Source: Jacaranda mimosifolia (taxonomy: Eukaryota > Streptophyta > Magnoliopsida > Lamiales > Bignoniaceae). From it: a DNA stretch of 64,000 nt. Location of the stretch: positions 17,837,578 through 17,901,577 of the forward strand of contig CM032131.1 of assembly GCA_018894105.1 (NCBI GenBank), read 5' to 3'. The stretch's first letter is position 1. Each line of letters starts with the position of its first letter. Under the pieces are notes generated by a model, which was not told the origin of the DNA, searched no databases, and saw only the letters and a program-made list of their open reading frames with translations. A program made the translations under genes and the position numbers. Below, piece by piece: positions 1-10,361 of this stretch.

Positions 1-214
1 GAAGCAGCAGCTTGACAGATGTCAACTAGACCTAATATGCAGGCCTTAGCAGTCTCAAAAGCAATACCATCAATGTCTTCTCCCCTACTTATCACTGTGA
101 TGCACCAGTTATGCATATTTATAACAACCTTTGCTGCAGCTTCAAGTGCAGTAGGACAATATGATGCATAGCGTGGTATGTACTCTGCTACTAGACGTTG
201 TGCACTTACACCAC
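1..214 (-). CDS. Second exon (partial) of the same conserved plant protein
   Basis: Read on the minus strand, a TGCAG acceptor precedes base 214, and the frame then stays open to the window edge. It encodes a segment containing [20 protein letters not shown] and then a stretch with VVINMHNW and [15 protein letters not shown]. Splicing from the donor at 2259 (phase 1) joins in frame. The sequence resembles the strongly conserved, helical, probably repeat-fold N-terminal region of the same plant family, in which I recall a nearly identical order of residues. The exon is cut by the window end at position 1, so the rest of the gene lies to the left. No frame damage is visible, consistent with a functional gene. 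Confidence 0.82.
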
Positions 215-2258
215 CTGCAATGACATAATTTTTATGGTTGAGAAATGTAGCTGACCTTGTCTAAAAATTCAGCAGACATTTTTACCTTCTTGTGCATGTT
301 AAAACAAAAAATCTAACACAGAACTTTTTTATGGGTATGGTTGATGAGATGATTATGTAAACACATCAGAAGAAAGAAGCTCTCAAGTTTTTCGTGCGTT
401 TATGTACACCTTGTCGGGGCATAATCAGCATTTTGGCATCAATAGCTTACAAACAAAAACGACTACTAATCATTCCAACTTGCTGAATTAAACTAATACC
501 ATGAGACATCGTTGGCACTGCTTTAAACCCAGATCTAGGAAACGAAATTCATTTGCTTGCTCATGCAAATTTTGTTAACATCTCATTACAACATGGAATA
601 TTTGTATAAACTAGCAAGTCTGCTTCTTGAAAATATTTAACTCTTCAACCCAAAAGATTCAGAAAAATTAAATTAATCCGAGTTGGAACTTACACAGTTA
701 CACTTTTATTACATTCCACAGGCATACAAATGTTACAAATTAATTATGTCTAAAAATGTAAAAATTTATTTGAAATATCAGGGCACTTCTAAAATTTTAA
801 AGTTAAGCGCCCCAATAATCAATTTTAATTTCTTTACATAGTTATGCATTAAATTTAGATAACTCCCAGTTACTCTTTAAAACTAAAGCAGACAGAGCTA
901 ATCTTATCAAATATAGTCAAACTCACATGAATCTAATTTATCAATGGTCACATGCAATACATGCACTTAAATCTTTCATGTTCACATGCTGCTGGCTTCT
1001 GTTTCCTGAGAAAAGGTAAAAACCTCAACGATTAGATATAGACAGGGTTACAGAGAAAGACAAGCTGGTGAGGATGGACCACCAGTAAATAGTGGAACAA
1101 CAGCATTATCAAATGGCTTGAATTTATGCACAAGTAACATACTGTTATAAAGGGAAATTTTCATCCAAGTCACGATCCAATTGAAAAACAAGGGGGAACT
1201 ATTTAGCAACTCCTGCTTCCAACTAAGTGGTGAGAAGGACATCAATGATATGATTCAAGAACTGCTCCGCCAACACCAAATGTAGCATTACCTAATTAAC
1301 AAGAGACTCCTTGTTGGTGGTTTGCGAGGTAAACAATAGTAATAGATGACGAGCAATACAACAAGATAAATCTGCATAGAGAGACATGAATGCTTTTCTA
1401 TATCATGTCCAGCCAGGTAACACCTACTGCCTCTCCCTGTCCTCCATAACTGGCTAAATATATGTATTCATTTATATATTTTGCGAAAAATAAATGTTCG
1501 GGTTAAGAAAAGTTTCAAACAATCGCTATTTTCTTAAAACATTGAAAATTATCGAGGTTTTATTCACTATTTGTGAGCACATGGCTTGATGTCAGAACTA
1601 TTCTTTTCTATTGTTTCAAGATGCTAGGACCTGTGATCTAATTAGGAAAGCGCTGGAATTTGATTCAAAATATCTAACTTTCTGTCTGCATGTGATAATC
1701 ACGTTATGATTATGCATATGAAACCAAGATCTAGGATGGTGAAGCTTGTCGTAAAATCATAAAAGAGACTACTAATCACAAAACTTGGTCAATATAGTAT
1801 TAAAACCACAAAGTTTTATTTGTCAAGCAAATGAAAGTGAGATAAAGCAACTTGATCAATATGCAAACTACTGATGCTCACAAAACCAAAGCTGAAATAA
1901 TTTATCAATTTATTTGAGAAAGCTTCAAAAACCTAGTGCGTCCAGGCCAAGTCCCAAACAATCTATGCACCTCAATTCTATTTGCAATCCTACTTAAATG
2001 AAACAAAACATCAAGGCAACGGCTCTGCAGATGCTACTACATAAACCCCCAAAAATATTTAAATTTAAACCCTAAAGTTTATGCTCTAAAGTTCCAGTAC
2101 AGAAAAAACAGATAATTCATTCCTACTGCATTTATTTATTTTTTTTAATTATTATAACAAAAGGTTAAAAAAAAAAAAAAAAAACAATTCGTTAGAAAAT
2201 TCACTAATGCGCAAGCGGAAGGATGAAAAAAACAGAGAGCATCAAATCGAAACCTAAC
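215..2258 (-). other. Intron 1 of the host gene
   Basis: A 2,044-bp AT-rich intron with GT (2258-2257) and AG (216-215) ends on the minus strand and a T-rich tract before the acceptor. No long coding region, transposon end or RNA gene could be recognised in it. It holds an A/T-rich run near 2170-2184. Short open frames here look like chance. Confidence 0.75.
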
Positions 2259-2553
2259 CTCCAGAGGCAGTTATCAGAGAGAGATAGGCTTCTTCCAGTT
2301 CAGGCATGAAACGCTTATCCTTCTGATCGATGCAGAACTTTATTCTCTTATAGCACTCAAAAACACTGCGAATTTCTTCCTGGCTTCTCCGCCTCCGGAG
2401 GATTTCTTCCTGAGACAAAGGCGGCGGCGTGGGCGGCTGTGGAGGTTGTGGCGGTGGTTCTTCAGGTGGTGGTGGTGGTTGCGGCGGCGGAGATGATGGC
2501 TGTGGCGGGTCATACAACTTCCGCTTTTTTAGCGGCTGCTCCGCTGCTGCCAT
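2259..2553 (-). CDS. First coding exon of a conserved plant protein of unknown function
   Basis: Starts at the ATG read from 2553 and ends at a GT donor (GAG/GTTAGG) after 2259, giving about 98 codons plus one base. The protein opens with [14 protein letters not shown], where KKRK is a possible nuclear signal. A proline-rich stretch follows at about residues 18-45, then a charged helical stretch ([15 protein letters not shown]), then a part ending [13 protein letters not shown] recall closely similar N-termini in uncharacterised proteins of many flowering plants, which makes this the best-supported host gene here. The phase-1 donor fits the acceptor at 214. The ATG is the first in frame and its context (GCCATGG on the coding strand is GCAGCCATGGC-like) is favourable. 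The function is unknown to me; nuclear location is only an inference from the basic cluster. Confidence 0.82.
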
Positions 2554-2749
2554 GGCGTGCAGAAAGAGGGCAAAGGCAGCAAGAGGGAGTGACGAACGTT
2601 TGTACCACCTTGATATTTAATTAAAGCTCCGTTAGTTTTGTCCTATTTTATTTTCTGTGAGGAGAATTTCGATTTGCCCCTTATTTATGGACTTTATCTC
2701 ACTTGCCTTCTCTAAGCAATGCAAATCTTAACCTGCCTCATTTTATTTT
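2554..2749 (-). promoter_or_regulatory. Probable 5' UTR and proximal promoter of the host gene
   Basis: These roughly 200 bp lie between the start codon at 2553 and the left end of the MULE. No clear TATA box is certain; AT-rich stretches such as TTAATTAAATATC around 2610-2625 (minus strand) could serve. The distal promoter is therefore likely to be transposon sequence. This is assigned by position only. Confidence 0.4.
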
Positions 2750-2880
2750 GCAGTTAATTAGAAAAAAATTCTTAATCTTACTTTCATTTTAGTGATCAAT
2801 CCCCATTTGAATTTTTACACACTAAACTTTCTATTTTTTCACAAAATTTAAAAATTACTCCCCATATCTTTTAGAAAAAC
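2750..2880. repeat. Left terminal inverted repeat of the array-filled MULE
   Basis: It pairs with the reverse complement of about 9000-9136. Conserved blocks are ACTTTC plus GTGATCARTCCCC, then an ATTACTCCCC or ATCACTCCCC block about 60 bp further in. Identity is partial, so the element is old. Confidence 0.6.
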
Positions 2881-3394
2881 ACATATATCCTTGTAGTTAG
2901 ATAAAACAACAAAAATACCTGAGAAATGCGTTTTTCTCTTCAAGAAGAATGCTTTCATTTATTTTTTCCCGAAATCAACAACTTTTCCAAGCGACCAAAC
3001 AAAAGGGCGCGAAATCGTTCCTCTGCCATTGACGCGAGGAAAAAAAAAAAACCAAAATTTCTGCCATTTTTTCTATGATAATGGAAGGAGAAACAGTGGC
3101 AACAAGAAGCGAAATACAAAAAGAAGTGATAAAAAGAAACAAATGTATGTTTTCTGTATTTACAGTTTTAAATGTCTGTGATTTTTCAGTGTTATACTTA
3201 TTTCTTGTCTATTTTCTCATGTTTAGGGTTTTTATTACCTATTTAGTTGTTAAACACTTGAACCGAATTGATATATATAATTTTATTTATGAGATATGAA
3301 GTTTTTGATTTATACTTGAAAGGCATGAAAGTTGTACTTCAATTTTTTGAGGTTTATACTTCTTTTTACTTGAAATTATACGGTGAAATTATCT

Positions 3395-3826
3395 GAAAGT
3401 GGTAGTATATTATTTGTGGAGCAAAACATCCAAGCTTGCAGTACATATTAAGCAAAAATGTAGTATATAATCTGTATAACTATAGTATATTTTAGAAGCA
3501 AATGCAATATGAACATTCAAGCTTGCAGTACACATTAAGCAAAAGTGTAGTATATAATCTGTGTAACTGCAGTACATTTTAAAAGCATTTGTAGTACAAA
3601 ATATTCAAAGCTACAGATTAAATGAAATTATAGTATATAATTTGTGTGCATGCAGTACATTTTAGAAGCATCTATAGTACAAAAGCATCCAAGTATGTAG
3701 TATACATTAACTGAAAATGTAGTATATAATTTGTGTATCTATAGTACATTTTAGAAGCATCTATAGTACAAAATATTTAAGTCTGTAGTATACATTAAAT
3801 GAAAGTATAGTATATAATCTGTGTAA
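3395..3826. repeat. Tandem array 1, left part (about 87-bp unit)
   Basis: Successive units begin near 3431, 3518, 3606, 3690 and 3777, giving periods of about 84-88 bp. Each unit carries CAAGCTTGCAGTA-like, GTAGTATATAATCTGTGTA-like and CAGTACATTTTAGAAGCA-like blocks. Units are diverged by point changes. The array is broken at about 3826 and resumes near 4516. Confidence 0.85.
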
Positions 3827-4515
3827 AGATGAGCTAAATTCATCTAGTGCAAAAAGAGATTAGAGTTAAGTTGGGGCACCGCGTACACTTCGAGTCTTAT
3901 GTATATGTTGACGAGGACGTCAACGGATCGAGTGGGGGAGCATGTCTTGGGTCGCTCATTGGAGAAGAATGGCGACCTTGACTTCAAGGGGCATTAGGAG
4001 CGACAAAGCGTTGTCGGCTCACTCAGTAAGGCGAAAAAAGCCCATGAGCAGAGACTCTTACGAGGTGCGGTTTGAAAAACTGTTTCAATGGCATATTCCT
4101 TAAGTTATGAGGATGCTTCCCACCAAGTTTGAAGTCATTCCGTGTCCGTTTGGGCACCGAACATTGAGGGCAATCTGGAGCAGTCTTACTGCACGCAGGT
4201 AGTGCAAAGATGTATTGAGCAGAGTGGCTTGGAAAAGGAATTTTGTGAAACTGTTTCAGTGAGGTGTTCCTTGAGGTGTTGGCAACGTTCCCACCAAGTT
4301 TCACCAGTATACGGTTCCGTTTGGATAGGAAACAGCGAAGATCTTTAGAATGCGGTAGCGCAGTGGCAATGCTGTAATTCCAGCTTATTGCGAGGGCAAT
4401 TACTGTTGCATGGAGAATCGGACGGGGCTGGAACTTTGTGGAGTTAATGTATAAGCTGAGAGCTATCCAACGGTTCAAGCGGCAAGTGATTTGGACTCCG
4501 GGAGAGGAAGTTGCG
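3827..4515. other. GC-richer cassette interrupting tandem array 1
   Basis: About 690 bp with near-even base composition in otherwise AT-rich arrays. The repeat register is lost between CTGTGTAA on the left and TGTAGTACAAAAT on the right, with about 20 bp of the expected unit missing. Inside, a block of about 85 bp occurs twice in direct orientation (about 4068-4157 and 4240-4331). The copies share AAACTGTTTCA, TTCCTTRAG, CCCACCAAGTTT and TCCGTTTGG. One minus-strand frame is open for 171 codons (4023-4538), but it runs into the array and I recognise no domain. It could be a captured host fragment or an unrelated insertion. No terminal repeats or target duplication were found. Confidence 0.6.
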
Positions 4516-5065
4516 AAAATGTAGTACAAAATATTCAAGCCTATAGATTAAATGAAATTATAGTATATAATCTGTGTATATGTAGTATATTTTATAAGCA
4601 TCTGTAGTACAAAAACATTCAAGCGTGCAGTATACATTACTGAAAATATAGTATATAATCTGTGTATCTGTAGTACAGTTTAGAAGCAACTGTAGTACAA
4701 AATATTTAAGCTTGCAGTATACATTAAATGAAAGTGTAGTATATAATTTGTGTAACTACAGTACATTTTAGAAGCAAATATAGTATAAACATTTATGCTT
4801 GCAGTACACATCAGGCAAAAGTGTAGCATATAATCTATGTAACTGCAGTACATTTTAGAAACATATGTAGTACAAAATATTTAAACCTGTAGATTAAATT
4901 AAATTATAAGTTAATATTTGTATATATGCAGTACATTTTCGAAGCATCCATAGTACAAAAATATTCAGGCATGTAGTATACATTAACTAAAAATGTGGTA
5001 TATAACTTGTGTATCTATAGTATATTTTAGAAGCAATTGTAGTACAAAACATTTAAGCCTGTAGA
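4516..5065. repeat. Tandem array 1, right part (about 87-bp unit)
   Basis: Same unit as 3395-3826, with about six further copies ending at the block TGTAGAGTTTGAATC. Shared blocks include TGTAGTACAAAATATT and GTAGTATATAAT. Confidence 0.85.
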
Positions 5066-5154
5066 GTTTGAATCATACTTTGTATGTACATACATATGTA
5101 AATTGAAGCATACTTTGTTTATAATATTATTTTGTATGTAAGTATAATTTTCCA

Positions 5155-6090
5155 TCAAGTATTTATAATATTTTAATTTCAATACAATATGAGGAAAATG
5201 AAATACAAATGTAGAACGAACAAAGTATAAATGGTGTTATGTTGAAGTACACTTCAATTCAACTGAAATCGAGCAGTGAATTTGAGTACAATATGATGAA
5301 ATGAAGTACAAATATAGAAAAAATAAAGTATAAATGGTGTTATGTTGAAGTACACTTCAATTAAATTGAAATTAGGTAGTAAATTTAAGTATAATATGAT
5401 GGAAATGAAGTATAAATATAGAACAAACAAAGTATAAATGGTGTTATATTGAAATACAATTCAATTAAATTGAAATTGAGCAATGAATTTGAGTACAATA
5501 TGAGGAAAATGAAGTACAAACGTAGAACAAACAAAGTATAAATATTGTTATGTTGAAGTACAGTTCAATTAAATTGAAATCGGACAGTTAATATGAGTAT
5601 AATATGATGGAAATGAAGTACAAATGTAGAACAAACATAGTATAAATGGTGTTATGTTGAAGTACACTTCAATTAAATTGAAGTTGGACAGTGAATTTGA
5701 GTACAATATGATGTAAATGAAGTACAAACGTAGAACAAACAAAATATAAATGGTGTTATGTTGAAGTACAATTCAACTAAATTGAAATCGAACAATGAAT
5801 TTGAGTACAATATGATAGAAATGAAGTACAAATATGGAACAAACAAAGTATAAATGATGTTATGTTGAAGTACACTTCAATTAAATTGAAATCGAGCAGT
5901 GAATTTGAGTACAATATGATGAAAACAAAGTACAAATATAGAACAAATAAAGTATAAATGGTGTTATGTTAAAGTACACTTCAATTCAATTGAAACCGGA
6001 TAGTGAATTTGAGTACAATATGATAAAAATATAGTACAAACGTAGAACAAACAAAGTATAAATGATGTTATGTTGAAGTACACTTATTGC
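5155..6090. repeat. Tandem array 2 (104-bp unit, nine copies)
   Basis: The block AGTATAAATGGTGTT recurs at 5224, 5327, 5431, 5535, 5639, 5743, 5847, 5951 and 6055, almost exactly 104 bp apart. Most units contain the palindrome TTGAAGTACACTTCAA (first at 5242-5257), and then ATTGAAATCGAGCAGTGA and GAGTACAATATGATG blocks. Copies differ by scattered substitutions. Confidence 0.92.
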
Positions 6091-6424
6091 AATTGAATAA
6101 TTAGTCTCCAATAATTGTAGTGATAGTCAAGTACAATATTTTGAGATTATCGGATCAGATGAAGTATGTATTTGTACGGGTTATATGGTGGATATTATTG
6201 TCAAATGCTCATTTGTTTACATCTTTGAAAGCATAAGTATTCTTTACATTATTGCGATTGATAACATTTATTTGTTGAACATTAGTGGTTAACACTTTAA
6301 AACTTTAATATTATTTTATTCATATAATAAATATTACACACATTTTTAGAGTTTGGTTATTAATTACTGAGACTTAAAAAGCAAATCATGGAACAAATTT
6401 CAATTCAACAATATTAGTAAAAAT
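6091..6424. other. Spacer between arrays 2 and 3
   Basis: About 330 bp of AT-rich sequence inside the MULE. It holds a few GTACAA-like words but no regular period and no coding signal. Confidence 0.5.
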
Positions 6425-6995
6425 ATTAAGAAATGGAGTACATAATGGCCGAAATGAAATACAAATGTTATGAAATCAAGTATAAATCTTTCAAATTGAG
6501 GTACGAAAGCGCTGATATCTTGAACAACATCCATTTGCTAACTTCCACGCTAAACAAGTACATTATTGCCAAAAAGAAGTACATATGTCATGAAATCAAG
6601 TATAATTCTACCAAATTGGGGTACAAAAAAATTAATATATCGGACAACATGCAAAAATACCAATTTCACGCTAAATCAAATACATAATTGCCGAAATGAA
6701 GTACAATTGTCATGAAATCAAGTATAATTCTCCCAGATTATGGTGCAAAATAACTGATATCTCCAACAACATACAAAAATGCCAATTTCACGCTAAATCA
6801 AATACATAATTGCCGAAATAAAGTATAATTGTCATGACACCAAGTATAATTCTCCCAGATTGGGGTACAAAATAACCGATATCTCGGACAATATACAAAA
6901 ATGCCAATTTCACGCTAAATCAAGTACATGATTACCGAAATAAAATACAAATGTCATGAAATCAAGTATAAATCTCCTAGATTAAGGTACAAATT
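6425..6995. repeat. Tandem array 3 (about 122-bp unit)
   Basis: The block GCCGAAATGAAGTACAATTG and its variants start at 6448, 6568, 6690, 6812 and 6934 (periods 120-122 bp). Each unit also has ATGAAATCAAGTATAA and CACGCTAAATCAA blocks. There are about 4.7 copies. The 84-codon plus-strand frame at 6433-6687 is simply translated repeat. Confidence 0.9.
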
Positions 6996-6999
6996 TTAG

Positions 7000-7236
7000 C
7001 TAGATTACTGATTCTTTGTAGGTTCGACGATTATGCCCTGTTCTACCACACCTTGTACACTTAATTACACGTTTCTCAATTTGTAATGGAATCCTCTGTG
7101 TCCTTCTATGCCCAGGTTGATATGTAGGAATAGTGTTTATCACTGCTTGGTATGCTTGTTGATACATCTCAACTCGGTAATATTGATCGGTAACGTCATA
7201 CGATGAAAGTGACTTTGACTCGAGAGTACAAGTTTT
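7000..7236 (-). pseudogene. MULE transposase, C-terminal zinc-knuckle fragment
   Basis: On the minus strand an open stretch ends at a TAG (7002-7000). It encodes YYRVEMYQQAYQAVINTIP, then basic residues, then CTRCGRTGHNRRTY. This matches the end of plant MULE transposases, in which a tyrosine-rich helix precedes a CX2CX4HX4C zinc knuckle. Here the last cysteine is replaced by tyrosine. Upstream of about 7236 the frame runs into array 4, so the DDE core and SWIM domain are missing. The fragment cannot encode an active enzyme. Mutator-superfamily assignment is fairly secure; a more precise lineage is not possible. Confidence 0.7.
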
Positions 7237-8450
7237 GATAAAATAAAGTAAAATTTCGAAACACTTGAAGTATAGAACTTCAATGAATAGAGTACAGGTT
7301 TAGGTAAAATGATATATAAAATGAAGTATAATTTTAAAAATTAAAAGTATAATTTTAGATAAAGTGAAGTACAATTTCAGAACACCTGAAGTATAAAACC
7401 TTAGTAATATCGGTACAATTTTTGGATAATTCATTAGTAGAACACTTGAAACTTAAATAATAGATTCAAATAACTGAAGTATAAGTTTAGATAAAATAAA
7501 GTACAATTTCGAAACACTTGAAGTATAGAACTTCAATGAATAGAGCACATGTTTATGTAAAATGAAGTATAATTTCAGAAAATAGAAGTATAATTTTATG
7601 TAAAAAGAAGTACAATTTTAGAACACTTGAAGTATAAATCCTTAGCAATTGCAATACGATTTTGAAAAATCCATTTGTAGAACACTTGAAATATAAAACT
7701 TAAATAATATATTCAGATAATTGAAGTACAAGTTTAGATAAAATGAAGTACAATTTCAGAACACTTGAAGTATAGAACTTCAATGAATAGAGTACATGTT
7801 TAGGTAAAACAATGTATGAAATGAAGTATAATTTCAAAAAATAGAAGTACAATTTTAGATAAAGTGAAGTACAATTTCAAAACACTTGAAGTATAAAACT
7901 TTAGCAATTGTAGTACAATTTTCGGATAATCCATTAGTAAAACACTTTAAACTTAAATAATAGATTCAAATAACTAAAGTATAAGTTTAGATAAAATGAA
8001 GTACAATTTCAAAACACTTGAAGTATAGAACTTCAATAAATAAAGTATAGGTTTAGATAAAATGAAGTACAAAAGAAAGTATAATTTCAGAAAATAAAAG
8101 TACAATTTAGATAAAGTAAAGTACAATTTCAGAACGCTTGAAGTATAAAGCCCTAGCAACTGCAGTATATTTTGATTAATTGATAAATATAACACTTAAA
8201 GTATATAACTTCAATAAATATAGTACAATCTTTGATAAAATGAAGTATAATTTCAGAAAATCAAAAGAATAATTTTATATAGAAAACGTATAGTTTAGGA
8301 ACACTTCAAGTATAAACTGCTAGAAGTTGCAGTACAATTTTGGATAATCCATTAATAGAACACTTGAAGTATAAAACTTACATAATAGAGTATAATTTCA
8401 GTACACTTCAAGTACAAAATTTTACAAACTGCAGTATAGTTTAGATTCTG
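7225..8450. repeat. Tandem array 4 (about 250-bp higher-order unit)
   Basis: The block GAAGTATAGAACTTCAAT recurs at 7267, 7520, 7767 and 8020 (periods 253, 247 and 253 bp). Within each unit, GAAGTACAATTTCAGAA-like words repeat several times at shorter spacing, so the array is hierarchical. The palindrome TTGAAGT (4-5 nt) ACTTCAA appears in each unit. It lies where the transposase core should be. Minus-strand open frames here (for example 7974-8195) are translated repeat. Confidence 0.88.
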
Positions 8451-8497
8451 TAGAAGTATTACCTTAAACCATCACTGCTCTTCTTTGTACTGCTGCT

Positions 8498-8735
8498 TCA
8501 TTCATCCTTTCGGTTTACCAGGATGTCAACAACGTTCATCTTCAATGTCAAATGCAGTAAGACCATATTCATGACACCGTCATCATCAGTCAAACTCATG
8601 TACAATCTTTGATGTGGAGCTATGTATTGCAAACTGAAGTGTTCGGCATTGATTTCACTCCATTTTCTTGCGAGATTAATGTATATGTCCATTAACTTGA
8701 TTGAACACTCCTACTTCACTACTGGTTGACATTGT
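8498..8735 (-). pseudogene. MULE transposase, N-terminal PB1-like fragment
   Basis: On the minus strand a possible start at 8733-8731 (MSTSSEVGVF) is followed by a frameshift into a frame encoding ARKWSEINAEHFSLQYIAP and then LTDDDGVMNMVLLHL and VVDILV. This is the pattern of the PB1-like domain at the start of many plant MULE transposases: a lysine/proline strand, an S-x-D-D-x-V-x-M acidic turn, and a hydrophobic DVxV ending. The frame then stops at about 8498 and no FAR1-type or DDE region follows. It is in the correct order and strand with the zinc-knuckle piece at 7000-7236. It is broken and non-functional. Confidence 0.6.
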
Positions 8736-8999
8736 CAGAAAAATATAAGAAACTCAGAAGCAACTGAGAAGAAACTGAGAAGAAGAAGAAACCCGAAAAT
8801 GATGAAAATAAAAAGAGAAGAAGACAATGCAGCTATCGGGTTGGTGGTTTTTGACTCTAACGTTATTCTCGTTCCTGCCGTGGAGCTTGTTGCGTTTTTT
8901 CTATTCTTTCTGTTTCTGGTATGATAGGGTTTACTGTTTGCTTGTTCGGATGAAGAAGAAGTGAGAAAAAATTAATGAAAAATATTATACTTAAGGGAA
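8736..8999 (-). other. 5' leader region between MULE transposase remnant and right TIR
   Basis: About 260 bp with GAAGAAGAA-type purine runs (8755-8790), consistent with a 5' UTR of the former minus-strand transposase gene. No coding potential was recognised. Confidence 0.4.
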
Positions 9000-9136
9000 T
9001 TTTTGTCAAATCAAGTGAGTGGGGAGTGATCTCTAAACTTTTAACAAAGCTAGAGAGTTTTTTCTAACAAAAATCAAGTGGGGACTGATCACAAAAGTGG
9101 AAAGTGTGTTTGGTACTTTTAAATAAGTGTCCCTTT
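9000..9136. repeat. Right terminal inverted repeat of the array-filled MULE
   Basis: Mirror of 2750-2880. Read on the minus strand it begins near GGGACACTTATTTAAAAG and continues to GTGATCAGTCCCC and ATCACTCCCCACTC. A further inverted pair just outside (AACCTGCCT at 2730-2738, AGGCAGGTT at 9159-9167) could mean that the true ends lie slightly further out. Confidence 0.55.
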
Positions 9137-9288
9137 ATTTTATTTTATTTTTCATTTTAGGCAGGTTCCCAACCTAATTTGAGTATTTTGCATCTTCAAA
9201 TCCATCCTCGATCTAAAATTAGGATTAATGTAACTGAGGTTGTTTTAATCCCCACATCGCCTCATCTAGGGTCACAAACCCGTGCAAC

Positions 9289-9953
9289 TAGACCTGCCAA
9301 ATGGGCACCCGCTCTTGGGTTACTCACAGGTAAAATTACCCTTTTTATTGGGTATGAATAGTGGATCTATTACCTGTGACTATGGATAATGGGTAACTCA
9401 CAGGTAACCATAATAAATTTTTATTTTTTTATATTTAAAGAAAAATTAATTATTTTTTTCAATTTACATAATATTATTTAAATATTATCTAAACAAAATT
9501 AATAAAAGAGGCTACAAATTTCAAATATTATATTGAACAAATATTTTAAAGCATGTCAAATGTTTTAGTTTGAAAACTACAACTTAAATATCTGAATATA
9601 TATTAAATTTAAGTTATATTACATTTCGAAATTTAAATTAAATTTCATTATATGTCAAAAGTTTTTTGAAATAAAAGTTTAAACACTACTTAAAAATATT
9701 GTTGATATCATTAACAAAAAAAAGTGTTACACCTTCCAAAATAGTTGCAAAAATTAGAGAAAAATTAAAATAAAATATAATGATTATTCAAGGGTTACCC
9801 GTGGGTACCACGGGTTGGGCCAAAAAAGGCAGGTAATTAGACAGCGGGTAAAATTACCCGCATTTTATTGGGTAGAAAAAATGAGGTCTATTACCCGTGT
9901 TTTTTGGGTGTGCACAGGTACCCATGGGTTTATCTATTTTTTTGTCAGGTCTA
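9289..9953. mobile_element. Non-autonomous hAT-type element with GGGTA/TACCC motifs
   Basis: The 665-bp element is bounded by TAGACCTGCC on the left and the reverse complement of TAGACCTGAC on the right. It is flanked by an 8-bp target duplication, CGTGCAAC (9281-9288) and CGTGCAAT (9954-9961), with one mismatch. Both subterminal regions are full of GGGTAA/TTACCC words, as in other plant hAT elements. The interior is AT-rich and non-coding. Confidence 0.8.
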
Positions 9954-9961
9954 CGTGCAAT

Positions 9962-10361
9962 TGGACTTCGCAAACCTGCCCCATTTAGTTAAGAAATTTT
10001 ATTTTATTTTTCAGTATTATCTCTTTTTCCAAACATTTACAAAAATATTAAATTTTCTTTTTTGAATTTAGTATTAAAACAAGTAATTTTTACTAAACTA
10101 AATATAAATAGACATAATTAAATTTTATACTTAATAGTATTATGTTTACTTAATAAATTAATTGCATTCTTAATTATCATAAATAACCGTGAAATGATTA
10201 ATATTTTTATGAATAGTTCAAACAAAAGGTACTCAAAGTTAGCGCAACTATGCAGATAGCTAATATTTAGTGCGTAATACAGCACTTATAAAAATTCGAT
10301 AAAATAGTTTCCAATTTCGAGAAAGGAGTCATAACATAATATAGCACTGTTTAAAAAATTC
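9962..10361. other. AT-rich spacer between two hAT elements
   Basis: About 400 bp of AT-rich sequence without a recognisable gene or repeat end. Confidence 0.5.

Larger units (their letters stand above)
2750..9136 (-). mobile_element. Degenerate Mutator-like element (MULE) filled with tandem arrays
   Basis: Both ends carry related inverted sequences. The left end reads GTGATCAATCCCCATTTGA near 2792 and TTACTCCCCAT near 2854. The right end, read in reverse, gives GTGATCAGTCCCCACTTGA near 9092 and TCACTCCCCAC near 9035. Inside, on the minus strand, are a PB1-like N-terminal piece (about 8498-8735) and a zinc-knuckle C-terminal piece (7000-7236), both typical of MULE transposases. The catalytic core is absent; a tandem array of about 250 bp period lies in its place, with three other arrays downstream. 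A possible target duplication ATTTTATTTT flanks the element (2740-2749 and about 9137-9146), but the sequence is low-complexity, so the exact borders are tentative. Length is about 6.4 kb, including a 0.7-kb cassette. Confidence 0.68.

Noticed and set aside
2429..2624. Glycine- or valine-rich plus-strand open frames opposite the first exon
   Set aside because: They are the antisense of the proline-rich coding stretch on the minus strand.
4023..4538. 171-codon minus-strand open frame as a real gene
   Set aside because: It runs from a tandem array into the cassette, has two diverged internal repeats and no recognisable domain; kept only as part of the cassette description.
7974..8195. Leucine/tyrosine-rich minus-strand frame resembling a membrane protein
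   Set aside because: It is translated tandem repeat (TTATACTTC/TTGTACTTC words), so the heptad look comes from the DNA period.
3395..8450. CRISPR-like array
   Set aside because: Units are contiguous tandem copies without unique spacers, in eukaryotic DNA.
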